From: Lacinutrix sp. C3R15
GTDB lineage: Bacteria; Bacteroidota; Bacteroidia; Flavobacteriales; Flavobacteriaceae
NCBI RefSeq assembly: GCF_018860825.1
Contig: NZ_JAHKPZ010000015.1
Coordinates: forward strand, 186,001-250,000
Length of the DNA: 64,000 nucleotides
Reading direction: 5' to 3'
This document shows positions 25,633-35,300 of the stretch, piece after piece (positions within the stretch are counted from its first letter, which is position 1; every line of letters starts with the position of its first letter). The notes beneath the pieces were generated by a model. The model did not search any database, was not told the DNA's origin, and saw only the letters and a list, made by a program, of their open reading frames with translations. The position numbers were made by a program, and so were the translations under genes.

Positions 25633-26970
25633 ATGAAGACGATGAAAACGAAAATTACACTATTAGCAATCTTATTTCTAGGACTAGGTTTTGGGTTTGC
25701 TCAAAATGAAGAAGCGATGACTAAGCTTTCTATTTTTCATGAATATGTGAAAGCTAAAAATTATGATGCAGCATATGAACCTTGGATGGAAGTTCGTACT
25801 AAATGGCCTAAATTTAACAACGCGATTCCTGTAGATGGTGAAAAAATATTAAAACATAAAATTGATAATTCTACTGGAGCAGAAAAAGTGGCTTTTATTG
25901 AAGACCTTTTAAAACTTTGGGATGAAAAATTAGAAAACTATCCTAGTAAAACTAAAGTTGGTGATTTATTATCAGACAAAGCACAGTTGATGTATGATTA
26001 TAAAACCGAATTAGGTTTAACAGATGATGATGTTTACAATGCTTTTGATAAAGCTTATACAACAGATTTAAAAACATTTAAAAATGCAAAGTCTTTATAT
26101 ACTTACTTTTCTTTAATGGTAGATTTATATGATGCTGGTAAAAAAACAGACCAAGAGCTTTTTAATAAGTATGATGATGTTGTAGACAAAATTGAAACAG
26201 AAGTAAAAAGTAGTTCTGAAGGATTAAATAAACTTATCGCTAAAGAAGAAGCAGGAACTGCTTTAACTAAAAAAGAAGGACAATACAAAAGATATTATGA
26301 AAGCTCATTAAAAGCTTTTGATCAAATTTCTGGTAGTGTAGATTCTAAATTAGGAGATAGAGCAAACTGTACAAACCTTATTCCTTTATACCAAAAAGAT
26401 TACGAAGAAAACAAAAACGATGGTGTTTGGTTACAAAGAGCAATGAATAAATTGTACGAAAAAGGTTGTAAAGAAGATCCTATGTTTGTTAAAGTGGTAA
26501 AACAAAAAAACAGCATAGAGCCTAACGCAAAAACATCATACTACCTATACTTAATTACAGGGGAACAACAATATTTTGACCAAACGTTACAGTTAGAAAC
26601 AGATCCTTTTAGAAAAGCAAAACTTTACAATACTATTGGTAGAGACTTTAAACAAAAAGGAAGCTATGGTAAAGCAAGAGAATACTTTATGAAAGCTCTG
26701 TCTGCAAACCCATCTGATAAAAAACCATACGAGCAAATTGCTAGAATGTATGCAGCAAGTGCAAACAGTTGTGGTGATACTAACTTTAATAAAAGAGCTG
26801 TATTTTGGTTAGCAGCTGCAGAAGCAAGAAAAGCTGGTAGCTCTAGTTTAGCAGCTAATTATGAGGCAAAAGCACCAAGTAAATCTGAAATTTTCTCTGC
26901 AGGAAAAGCAGGACAAACTATTAGTATTGGATGTTGGATTGGTAGAAGTGTAACTGTACCAAACCTATAA
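25633..26970 (+). CDS. Exported tetratricopeptide-like protein
   Basis: The start at 25633 puts a good signal peptide first (KITLLAILFLGLGFGFAQ). An upstream in-frame ATG at 25594 lies inside the preceding gene and would bury the signal peptide. The mature protein (about 420 residues) is helical. It has a TPR-like unit near the end, KAKLYNTIGRDFKQKGSYGK followed by AREYFMKALSANPSDKKPY, and an N-terminal segment YVKAKNYDAAYEPWMEVR also typical of TPR helices. It is probably periplasmic, acting as a scaffold for envelope proteins. It overlaps lptC by one base (TAATG). Confidence 0.82.
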   Translation: MKTMKTKITLLAILFLGLGFGFAQNEEAMTKLSIFHEYVKAKNYDAAYEPWMEVRTKWPKFNNAIPVDGEKILKHKIDNSTGAEKVAFIEDLLKLWDEKLENYPSKTKVGDLLSDKAQLMYDYKTELGLTDDDVYNAFDKAYTTDLKTFKNAKSLYTYFSLMVDLYDAGKKTDQELFNKYDDVVDKIETEVKSSSEGLNKLIAKEEAGTALTKKEGQYKRYYESSLKAFDQISGSVDSKLGDRANCTNLIPLYQKDYEENKNDGVWLQRAMNKLYEKGCKEDPMFVKVVKQKNSIEPNAKTSYYLYLITGEQQYFDQTLQLETDPFRKAKLYNTIGRDFKQKGSYGKAREYFMKALSANPSDKKPYEQIARMYAASANSCGDTNFNKRAVFWLAAAEARKAGSSSLAANYEAKAPSKSEIFSAGKAGQTISIGCWIGRSVTVPNL

Positions 26971-27521
26971 TGAAAACCCATAATTTATATATAAAAAGCT
27001 TAGTCACAGTATTTACTGTGACTTTGTTTTTTTCATGTAAAAGCAACTTCAACGAAGTGCAAAAAATTGGTGTTTCAGAAGATCAACCTATTGGTATTGC
27101 AGAAGATATTAATTTAAAATACACAGATTCTGGTAGAGTAACAGCAAATCTTATTAGCCCTAAAATGCTAGACTTTACCAATAGAGATTTTGGGTATAAT
27201 GAGTTTCCTGAAGGCATTATCTTGCATATGTATGATGAGTTAAACCAAAAAAATACAGTAATTGCAGATTATGCTATTTCTTATAAGGAAACTAATCTAA
27301 TTGATCTGCAAGGCAATGTGGTGGTTACATCACACAAAAAAGACACCTTATTTGCAGAGCAGTTGTATTATGACCAAAGTAACGAGTGGTTGTTTACAAA
27401 CCAGCCAGTTACTTTTAGGCAAGGTCGTGACCTTATCAATGGAAACGGATTTGATTCTGACTCAGAATTTAAAAAAGCAGAGGTTTTAGAAATTGATGGT
27501 ATTATCACACTAGAAGAATAA
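26970..27521 (+). CDS. lptC: LPS export protein LptC
   Basis: A 183-residue lipoprotein. It has a hydrophobic N-terminus with a lipobox ending FFSC (Cys23), which replaces the membrane helix of E. coli LptC. The OstA-like beta-jellyroll follows: LKYTDSGRVTANLISPKML, FPEGIILHMYDE, TNLIDLQGNVVV, DTLFAEQLYYDQ. LptC passes lipopolysaccharide from the inner-membrane LptBFG transporter to the periplasmic bridge. Lipid anchoring is usual in Bacteroidetes. It shares its first base with the stop of the TPR gene. Confidence 0.85.
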   Translation: MKTHNLYIKSLVTVFTVTLFFSCKSNFNEVQKIGVSEDQPIGIAEDINLKYTDSGRVTANLISPKMLDFTNRDFGYNEFPEGIILHMYDELNQKNTVIADYAISYKETNLIDLQGNVVVTSHKKDTLFAEQLYYDQSNEWLFTNQPVTFRQGRDLINGNGFDSDSEFKKAEVLEIDGIITLEE

Positions 27522-27564
27522 TACTTATATTTGATACAAATAACTTTCAACCAAAATATGACAA

Positions 27565-27759
27565 ATGAAAATTGCTAAGTTTTTTCAATACATATACCTG
27601 TTTTTTGCAGCACTATTTTTATATGATGCTGTAAGTAATTGGAATGCAGAAGGCAACAGGGCTTATGTCTCTTTAGCATTTACGGCTTTAGCTATATTTA
27701 TGTTTTTCTTTAGAAGAAAATTTAATAATAAATATAAAGACAACAATAACGCTAAGTAA
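27565..27759 (+). CDS. Small two-helix membrane protein
   Basis: 64 residues with two hydrophobic helices (about 8-24 and 36-50: YVSLAFTALAIFMFFF) and a basic, Asn-rich C-terminus (RRKFNNKYKDNNNAK). Its stop shares one base with the next ATG (TAATG) and it follows lptC by 43 bp, so it is clearly part of the cluster and not a chance frame. Family and function unknown. Confidence 0.72.
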   Translation: MKIAKFFQYIYLFFAALFLYDAVSNWNAEGNRAYVSLAFTALAIFMFFFRRKFNNKYKDNNNAK

Positions 27760-29048
27760 TGAGTGTTTACATTGTTATTATCATTGTTTGTTTAATTCTT
27801 TCCGCCTTTTTTTCAGGTATGGAAATTGCCTATGTGTCTTCTAATAAAATACATATAGAAATAGAAAAAAAACAGGAAGGATTTTTAGCAAAAATACTAT
27901 CTAAGCTTACCGTAAAACCATCAAAATTTATTGCAACAATGCTTATTGGTAACAATATAGCATTAGTAGTTTATGGTTTTTTTATGGGAGATTTGTTAGT
28001 AAATTGGTTTCAAGCTATGTTACCATCTACTAACCGTTTAGTAAACTACGTGTTTGTAGATTTTAGTCTGTTAACACAAACTATAATTTCAACAATTGTA
28101 ATATTAATTACCGCAGAGTTTTTACCTAAAGTATTCTTTCAAATCTATGCTAATTCCTTATTAAAAATATTGGCATTTCCTGCATATATCTTTTATGTGC
28201 TATTTACTTTTATTTCAGATTTTGTACTCTGGATTTCAGATTTTGTACTAAAAAAATTCTTTAAAACCGAAGGAGATCAAGTACAGTTAGCCTTTACCAA
28301 AGTAGAACTTGGTAATTATATTAGTGAGCAAATGGAGTCTGTTGAAGAGGATGATGATATAGATACCGAAATACAAATTTTTCAAAATGCACTAGAATTT
28401 GCCGAAGTAAAATCTAGAGAAGTCATGGTGCCTAGAACCGAAATTATAGCTGTAGAAATCAATGAATCTATTAAAAACTTAAACACTATTTTTACAGAAA
28501 CAGGCTGTTCTAAAGTTATCGTATACAAAGATAATATAGATGATATTTTGGGTTATGTACACTCTTTTGAGCTTTTTAAAAAACCAAAAACAATAAAATC
28601 TATTATTCTTCCTGTTGGTTTTGTTCCAGAAACCATGCTAATTAATGATGTGCTTAATGTGCTTATTAAAAAACGTAAAAGTATAGCAGTGGTGTTAGAT
28701 GAATATGGAGGCACTTCTGGTATTATGACTGTTGAAGATATTGTTGAAGAACTCTTTGGTGAAATTGAAGATGAGCACGATACAGTAGTTTTAATTGAAG
28801 AAAAACTTGACGAAAATAACTATAAGTTTTCAGCAAGATTAGAGGTAGATTATATAAATGAAACCTTTAAAATAAACCTTCCAGAAGAAGAAAATTATGA
28901 AACTTTAGGAGGTTTAATTGTTGCGCATACTGAAGAAATTCCGCAAAAAGAAGAAATAGTAACTATTGAAAACTTTGAGTTTACTATTCTAGAAGTATCT
29001 AATACTAAAATAGATCTTGTAGCATTAAGAGTTTTAGAGCAAGATTAG
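27759..29048 (+). CDS. CNNM/CorC-type membrane protein (DUF21, CBS pair, CorC_HlyC)
   Basis: A 429-residue protein in the classic order. A DUF21 transmembrane domain comes first (about 1-190, opening SAFFSGMEIAYVSSNKI). A CBS pair follows (about 200-330, with EVMVPRTEIIAVE and IAVVLDEYGGTSGIMTVEDI). The last part is a CorC_HlyC domain (about 345-425, YETLGGLIVAHTEEIP). Such proteins are linked to Mg2+/Co2+ efflux, and in flavobacteria a relative, GldE, belongs to the gliding machinery. The old name hemolysin is misleading. It is the last gene of the coaX-lptC cluster. Confidence 0.87.
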   Translation: MSVYIVIIIVCLILSAFFSGMEIAYVSSNKIHIEIEKKQEGFLAKILSKLTVKPSKFIATMLIGNNIALVVYGFFMGDLLVNWFQAMLPSTNRLVNYVFVDFSLLTQTIISTIVILITAEFLPKVFFQIYANSLLKILAFPAYIFYVLFTFISDFVLWISDFVLKKFFKTEGDQVQLAFTKVELGNYISEQMESVEEDDDIDTEIQIFQNALEFAEVKSREVMVPRTEIIAVEINESIKNLNTIFTETGCSKVIVYKDNIDDILGYVHSFELFKKPKTIKSIILPVGFVPETMLINDVLNVLIKKRKSIAVVLDEYGGTSGIMTVEDIVEELFGEIEDEHDTVVLIEEKLDENNYKFSARLEVDYINETFKINLPEEENYETLGGLIVAHTEEIPQKEEIVTIENFEFTILEVSNTKIDLVALRVLEQD

Positions 29049-29205
29049 TTTTATTTACACATACCTTTCGTGATTAGGTAGTAGTCTAAATATTAATTTT
29101 TAGCAGCAATTTCAACTACAATTACATTTTATCAAAATAACCCTTTCATTATTAAATAGAAAATGGTATTTTCGCGCACTATATTGAATAAAATTTATAC
29201 CAAAA

Positions 29206-31329
29206 ATGGCAATTTTAAATAACATAAGAAAACAATCATTAGTACTAATAGCAGTAATTGCTTTAGCGTTATTCTCATTTGTATTAGCAGATTTGTTTAG
29301 AAACAGTGATGCACTTACAGCAAAATCACAAAATGTGGTAGCTACCATAAATGGCAAAGACATTACGCGTGAAGATTTTATGCAGAAAGTAGAGTTAATG
29401 CAACGTCAAATGGGAGCAAACGGAACAAGCACACAAGCTATGAACAACGTTTGGAACCAAGAAGTACGTCAAGCGGTTATGCAAACACAATTTGATGCTT
29501 TAGGTTTTACTGTTGAAAAAGACCAAATGCGTGACCTATTAAAAACAAGTTTAGCTGGTAATACAGATTTTCAAAACGAAGCAGGCCTTTTTGATGAAAA
29601 TAAAATGAATGAATATATTGCTAATTTAAAAGAAACTTCTGCTGTAGCATACCAACAGTGGATTGATTATGAAGAAGGAATAGCAGCAAACGCACTAAGT
29701 CAAAACTATACTAATATGGTTAAGGCTGGTATGGTTGGTACTCTTGCAGAAGGAGAATTACAACATAAATTAGAAGGAGAGCAAGTAGATATTAAATTTG
29801 TTCAAGTACCTTTTTCTTCTATTGCAGATAGTACAATTACAGTTTCTAATAGTGATATTACAAACTATATAAACAAGCATAAAAAGCAATACACAGTAGA
29901 AGCTTCTAGAAACATACAATATGTGCAGTTTAATGAAGTTGCTTCTTTAGAAGATGAAAACGCAATAAAACAAAACTTAAATAATCTTTTAAAAGATCAA
30001 GTTGTATATAATGAAGTAACTAAAAGAAATGACACTATTTCTAGTTTCTTAAATGTAAAAGACAACGCGTCTTTTATTAATGCAAATTCTGATATTAAAT
30101 TTGATGATCGTTTTATTAAAAAATCAGAATTGCCAACAGCTGTAGCAGATACTATTTATAGTTTAAATGTTGGTGAAGTGTTTGGGCCTTATAAAGACGC
30201 TAATCACTTTAAAATATCTAAAGTAGTTGCTGTAACACAAATGCCAGATTCTGTAAAAGCAAGACACATTTTATTACCATTTGTAGGTTCTCGTTCTGCA
30301 ACAGCAGAAACTGTACAAACAAAAGAACAAGCTAAAGCAACTGCAGATAGTATCATGCGTGTAGTTAAAGCTACGCCTTCAAAATTTGTTAGCTTACTAG
30401 ACTTTTCTGCAGATACAGTAAGTAATGAAAAAGAAGGAGTTTTAGATTGGTTTACATATAACGCTATGGTGCCAGAATTTAGAGACTTTACTTTTGAAAA
30501 TAAAAAAGGAGACTTTGGTGTAGTAGAAACTGTTTTTGGGTTCCATGTCATTGAAATTTTAGATCAAAAGAATTTACAACGTACTATTAAAGTAGGTACT
30601 ATTGCTAGAAAAATTGAGCCAAGTGAAGCTACTGTTTCTAAAGTTTTTAGAGATGCAGCTAGTTTTGAAAATGCTGTAGCAAAAGGAGACTTTGAAGGTG
30701 TAGCAAAAGAAAATAACTATACAGTACGTCCTGTAAACTCTATTAAAGTTTTAGATGAAAATATTCCTGGTTTAAACAGCCAAAGACCAATTGTTCGTTG
30801 GGCTTTTGAAGAAGATGCAGAAGTAGGAGATGTTAAGAAATTTGCTATTACTAATGGTTTTGTTATTGCTCAATTAACTGCTAAAAATAAAGCAGGTATG
30901 ATGAATACGCAAGACGCATCTGTTACTGCATTACCTGCAATACGTAAAGCTAAAAAAGCAGATATAATTAAAAATAGAATCTCTGCAACAACCTTAGAAG
31001 GTGTAGCAAGTGCAGAAAGTCAAACTGTAAGAACAGCTTTAGCAATTAATATGAAAACACCTACAGTTACAGGTGTTGGTAGAGAGCCTAAAGTAGTTGG
31101 TGCTGCATTTGGTTTAAAAGAAGGAGAAACTTCAAATTTAATTGTTGGTGAAAACGGAGTATATATGGTTCAAGTTAGTAAAGTAACTCCTGCTGTTGAA
31201 TTAGCAAACTACCAAGCTTTTGCTAACCAGGTAGCACAACAAAAACAATCTGCAGTAGATTCAAGATTATTTACAGCTTTAAAAGAAGCTGCTGAGATTG
31301 AAGATAACAGAGCAAATACAGTACAATAA
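29206..31329 (+). CDS. PpiD/SurA-like membrane-anchored peptidyl-prolyl isomerase
   Basis: A 707-residue protein with one N-terminal membrane anchor (VLIAVIALALFSFVLADLF, about 11-30). A SurA_N-type chaperone region follows with DITREDFMQKVELMQRQMG. A parvulin domain starts near residue 350 (VKARHILLPF) and ends FGVVETVFGFHVIEIL; a second parvulin-like part lies near the C-terminus. It faces the periplasm and helps fold outer-membrane proteins. About 157 bp separate it from the CNNM gene, so it probably has its own promoter. A strong terminator follows 40 bp after the stop. Confidence 0.85.
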   Translation: MAILNNIRKQSLVLIAVIALALFSFVLADLFRNSDALTAKSQNVVATINGKDITREDFMQKVELMQRQMGANGTSTQAMNNVWNQEVRQAVMQTQFDALGFTVEKDQMRDLLKTSLAGNTDFQNEAGLFDENKMNEYIANLKETSAVAYQQWIDYEEGIAANALSQNYTNMVKAGMVGTLAEGELQHKLEGEQVDIKFVQVPFSSIADSTITVSNSDITNYINKHKKQYTVEASRNIQYVQFNEVASLEDENAIKQNLNNLLKDQVVYNEVTKRNDTISSFLNVKDNASFINANSDIKFDDRFIKKSELPTAVADTIYSLNVGEVFGPYKDANHFKISKVVAVTQMPDSVKARHILLPFVGSRSATAETVQTKEQAKATADSIMRVVKATPSKFVSLLDFSADTVSNEKEGVLDWFTYNAMVPEFRDFTFENKKGDFGVVETVFGFHVIEILDQKNLQRTIKVGTIARKIEPSEATVSKVFRDAASFENAVAKGDFEGVAKENNYTVRPVNSIKVLDENIPGLNSQRPIVRWAFEEDAEVGDVKKFAITNGFVIAQLTAKNKAGMMNTQDASVTALPAIRKAKKADIIKNRISATTLEGVASAESQTVRTALAINMKTPTVTGVGREPKVVGAAFGLKEGETSNLIVGENGVYMVQVSKVTPAVELANYQAFANQVAQQKQSAVDSRLFTALKEAAEIEDNRANTVQ

Positions 31330-31362
31330 ACTATAAGTTTGTTTACACAATGTATATATAAT

Positions 31363-31392
31363 AAAAAAGCGACCTTTTGGTCGCTTTTTTTA
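31363..31392 (+). terminator. Intrinsic terminator after the PpiD-like gene
   Basis: Stem AAAAAGCGACC/GGTCGCTTTTT with a TTTT loop at about 31375-31378 and a following T tract. It marks the right end of the housekeeping block; the next gene begins almost 1 kb later. Confidence 0.88.
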
Positions 31393-32336
31393 TGTCTACT
31401 ATTTAGTATTAAAACAATAGTATGCCTATTATAAACTGCTGTTTGTTATGAATTTAAAAAAAGAAAATCATAAACAGAAAGTCTTTTTTTATTTGGAATT
31501 TACTTATCAAAACAATTAAAGAAAAAGTGCGTTTTTATATTGTCTTATAGGTTTTCCTATTGGTAGGATTGTAATAATGGTATGTGTTAGTTACTCTCTA
31601 AATCACGTAAAAGAACGTGTTTTTTTGTTTAAACATTAGTGGTTAACGATCTTATATAGTTTGTCAATGTTTAAATTGTACATAAAGTAGCGTATAATGG
31701 ATAAATAGTTTTTTTATTTATTTATCAAATTTGTAAAGGAACGTTTTTTCTTTGTTCACAAACATTAATTACATGTTCTATTTTTGTTGCGAATAAGGTC
31801 TTTTAAGCGGCAAAAGCAGCTCAATATTTAGTTAAACAATTTAGATGGCCAAAAGTGTTAGTTGTTTACATAAAATAACACGTATAATTGTTGAAAAAGT
31901 GTATTCCAGACCATAGCCATCGGTCTATAAATTATTTTGCATTTATGGCGGTTTTTTATTTTTGAGTATTCTCTTTAGAAAGACAGGTAAAAATCATATT
32001 ATTTTACTTTTAAAAACAAACTTATAGTAAGTTATAGAACAAATTTGTTGTGAGAAATTTGGTTGTTTTTCTAACCATTTTGTATTATAAAATCAAAGTA
32101 GGATTAAAACTAAGGGTAATAAATTTTTACGTTTTGAATTTTAGATTGTTAATCGCTTAGATAATGTGTACATTCCTTTTCAGTAGGAATCTTAAAAGGA
32201 AAGGTTATATTTAAAGAAGGAATTAGAGTGAAAATAAGAATTAGCAATAATCAATTATTCTTTTCGTCTTTTGGTTATTACAGCTAAATGCGTTAAAAAT
32301 TATGTGTCAAATTAAAATCGTAAAGCGTACTATGAT
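31393..32336. other. 944-bp gene-free region upstream of the PUL regulator
   Basis: No coding frame on either strand. It is very A+T-rich. A weak hairpin CACGT-aaaaga-ACGTG followed by seven T lies at 31604-31626 and could be a second terminator. A short inverted repeat AGACC/GGTCT lies near 31907-31924. The promoter of the HTCS gene must be here, but I could not pick out a credible -33/-7 pair. The length is unusual for an otherwise compact region. Confidence 0.4.
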
Positions 32337-35300
32337 ATGAAAAGGAGTCTAATATATCTCTTGGCATTTTTATCAGTGAGTTTTAGTTATGCTCAAATAA
32401 AAAAGGTACAGCCTAGTACCCAAAGAATAGAGTCATTTAATAGTGAAAAAGGGTTTAATCAAAACACGGTAAGTGCTATTATTTCCGATTCTAAAGGGTA
32501 TTTATGGGTAGCTACTCCAAATGGATTAGTACGATATGATGGTTATTCTTTTGAATATTACTATCACGACCATGAAAATGAACAATCTTTAACTAATAAT
32601 TATGTATCACATCTTTTAAGTGATTCTAAGGGTAGAGTATGGGTAGTAACAAGTGAAGGAATAAATATATACTTAACAGATAAGGAGCAATTTCTATCCA
32701 TAAAAAAAACTACTAAAAAAGCGATTTGTATTAAAGAAGATTCTAATAATAGAGTTTTTGTAGGTGGTGATAAAAAGATAGAAGTTTATTATTCAGGGCA
32801 CGAAGACTTAGACAGAATTGATAAAATCACAGAGATTAATTTAGAAAAGGTATTAGGAAACAATGTCATTACAGATATAGAATTTTATTCAGATACAGAG
32901 TTGATTGTAGCTACCAGTAATAAAATTTACAAAGTAGATTTTAATGAAAATACCAATTATGCAATTGGGATTTTAGAGCTAGAATTAGATGAAAGTATAG
33001 ATAATATTAAAAAAATAATAAAGGTAGATAACTCCTTATGGGTAGGGACAAATTCAGGACTTTACCAAATGTTTCATGAAAATAGCCGACTAATTACTGT
33101 TGGTTCACATTTTACCGATAATCCAGAGAATTCCGGGCAACAATATGATGTGCTATCCCTATATCTAGATAAAGAGAAAAAATTATGGATTGGTACAAGA
33201 AAAAATGGGATTGTATATTATGATACAAATAAAACGGAATTTAAATCCTTTAAATTTGATTCTAGGTATAATAACGGTTTAACAAGTAACCGAATTAATT
33301 GTTTTTTTGAAGATGCTTTTGGTGTATTATGGATAGGTACTGCACAAGGAGGATTGAATAAATTAGATAAAAACCAAAAACCTTTCCAAAATTATTGGCA
33401 TAATCCTTATGATGATACATCGTTATCAGGGAACTTAATTACAGATATAACAGAAGCTTCTGATGGCAGAATTTGGATGTCTTTTTTCGAAAGTACTATT
33501 TGCCGAACAGAAAAGAAATTAAATATTGAAAAAGTTAATCAGATTCATTTTAATCGACTTGAAGAGCAATTGAGTGAGTTAAAGGATCAATGGGTTTTAC
33601 GTATTTATCAGGATAATAAAGGATATTGGTGGATTAGTACCAGCGAAGGAATCTACTTGTATGATGAAAAAAAAGATATTCTAAAAAAAATACAAATTAG
33701 AATAGAAGGAGAACTCGTCAATCCTATTTTTTATCGTCTTATCGAACAAATGAATGCCGACCAAATTATTTTAGGAGGATCTAAAATTTTGATGCTTGAT
33801 AATCCTTGGAAATCAATTTTAAATAACAAACCTATTGAAACAGTTCAGCTTTTATTTGATATAGGTGATAACAATCAAATTAATGAATATCTAAAAGATG
33901 ATTTTGGGAATTTTTGGTTTGCAACAATTAATGGTGTTTATAGAGTCACTAATAATAATGACCAATGGTTGGTGAAAAACCATTTAACTTCAAGTGCTGA
34001 TAATGAGGCATTAAAACTTAGTAATAATCGTGTGTTTTCAATACATAAAGACCTTAATAAAAATATTTGGTTAGGAACATTTGGAGGCGGATTAATGAAA
34101 ATTCAGTTAAATGCCTTAGGGGAACCAGTTTTAATTAAAGGCTATCATAAAAAAGATGGACTTCGTGATGAAGCGATTTATGGAATTTTAGAAGATGATA
34201 AAGAACAATTGTGGCTAAGCACAGACATGGGAATTGGTCATTTTGATCCGGTAAATGAAACATTCGATTTTTATGATGTAAATAATGGGATTTTAAGTAA
34301 TAATTTTAGACAATCAGCCTATCTAAAAACTAAAAGTGGTACCATGTTAATGGGAGGTGTTAATGGTTTAACCATTTTTAATCCGAATCAAATAAATAAA
34401 AATGAAATCACTCCAAAAATATTAATCTCACGATTAAAAATAAATAATCAACCAATAGTCGTTGGGCAAAAAGTCAATAATAAAGTGGTTCTTGAACGTT
34501 CCATTTCTGATACAAAAGAATTAGTTGTTGGTAATGATAGTAGAAATCTATCCCTAGATATTATTGTACAGCATAGTGCTACACCTAATAAAAATAAATT
34601 AGCTTATAAATTAGAGGGAGTTAATACAGATTGGATTGAGATTGATGCAGGCAAGGCAACAGCTACATATACTAACTTAAGTCCAGGAATTTATAATTTT
34701 TTATATAAAGGAGCGAATGGAGATGGTGTATGGACTGCAAATACCGAAAGTTTTACCATAGACGTTTTAGCACCATGGTATGCACGTTGGTGGAGTATTG
34801 CACTCGCTATAATTTTGGTAATACTAATTACTTATGGTGTTTTTAAGTACTTGGTTAAAGTAGAAAAATTAAACCAAAAACTAAAGTTCGAACAATTAGA
34901 TAAAGAAAGAGTTCGAGATATGAACCAAGCAAAATTGCGATTTTTTACTAATATTTCTCATGATTTTAAAACACCACTTTCTTTAATTATTGGCCCTTTA
35001 GAAAAAATAGCGGAACAAAATAATAATCAAGGAACCCAAAAGTACTTTTCAATTATTGAAAATAATATTTCAAGATTACAACGATTAATCGATCAGCTTA
35101 TATCCTATAGAAAAGCAGAAACAGGACATCTAGAATTAAACTATTCAAAAATTACTTTGGGTAATTTTATTTACCCTTTAATGGAAGCTTTTGAAGAATA
35201 TTCACAAAAAACACTTCTAAATTTTTATTATAAAATAGATGAGCCAAACAAGCTTATTTCGTTAGATATCAATAAAACAGAACGTGTGCTTTTAAACTTG

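Noticed and set aside
31907-31955. Short stem AGACC/GGTCT with nearby bases as a riboswitch
   Set aside because: The stem is only 5 bp, there is no recognisable aptamer core, and it lies almost 400 bp before the HTCS start.
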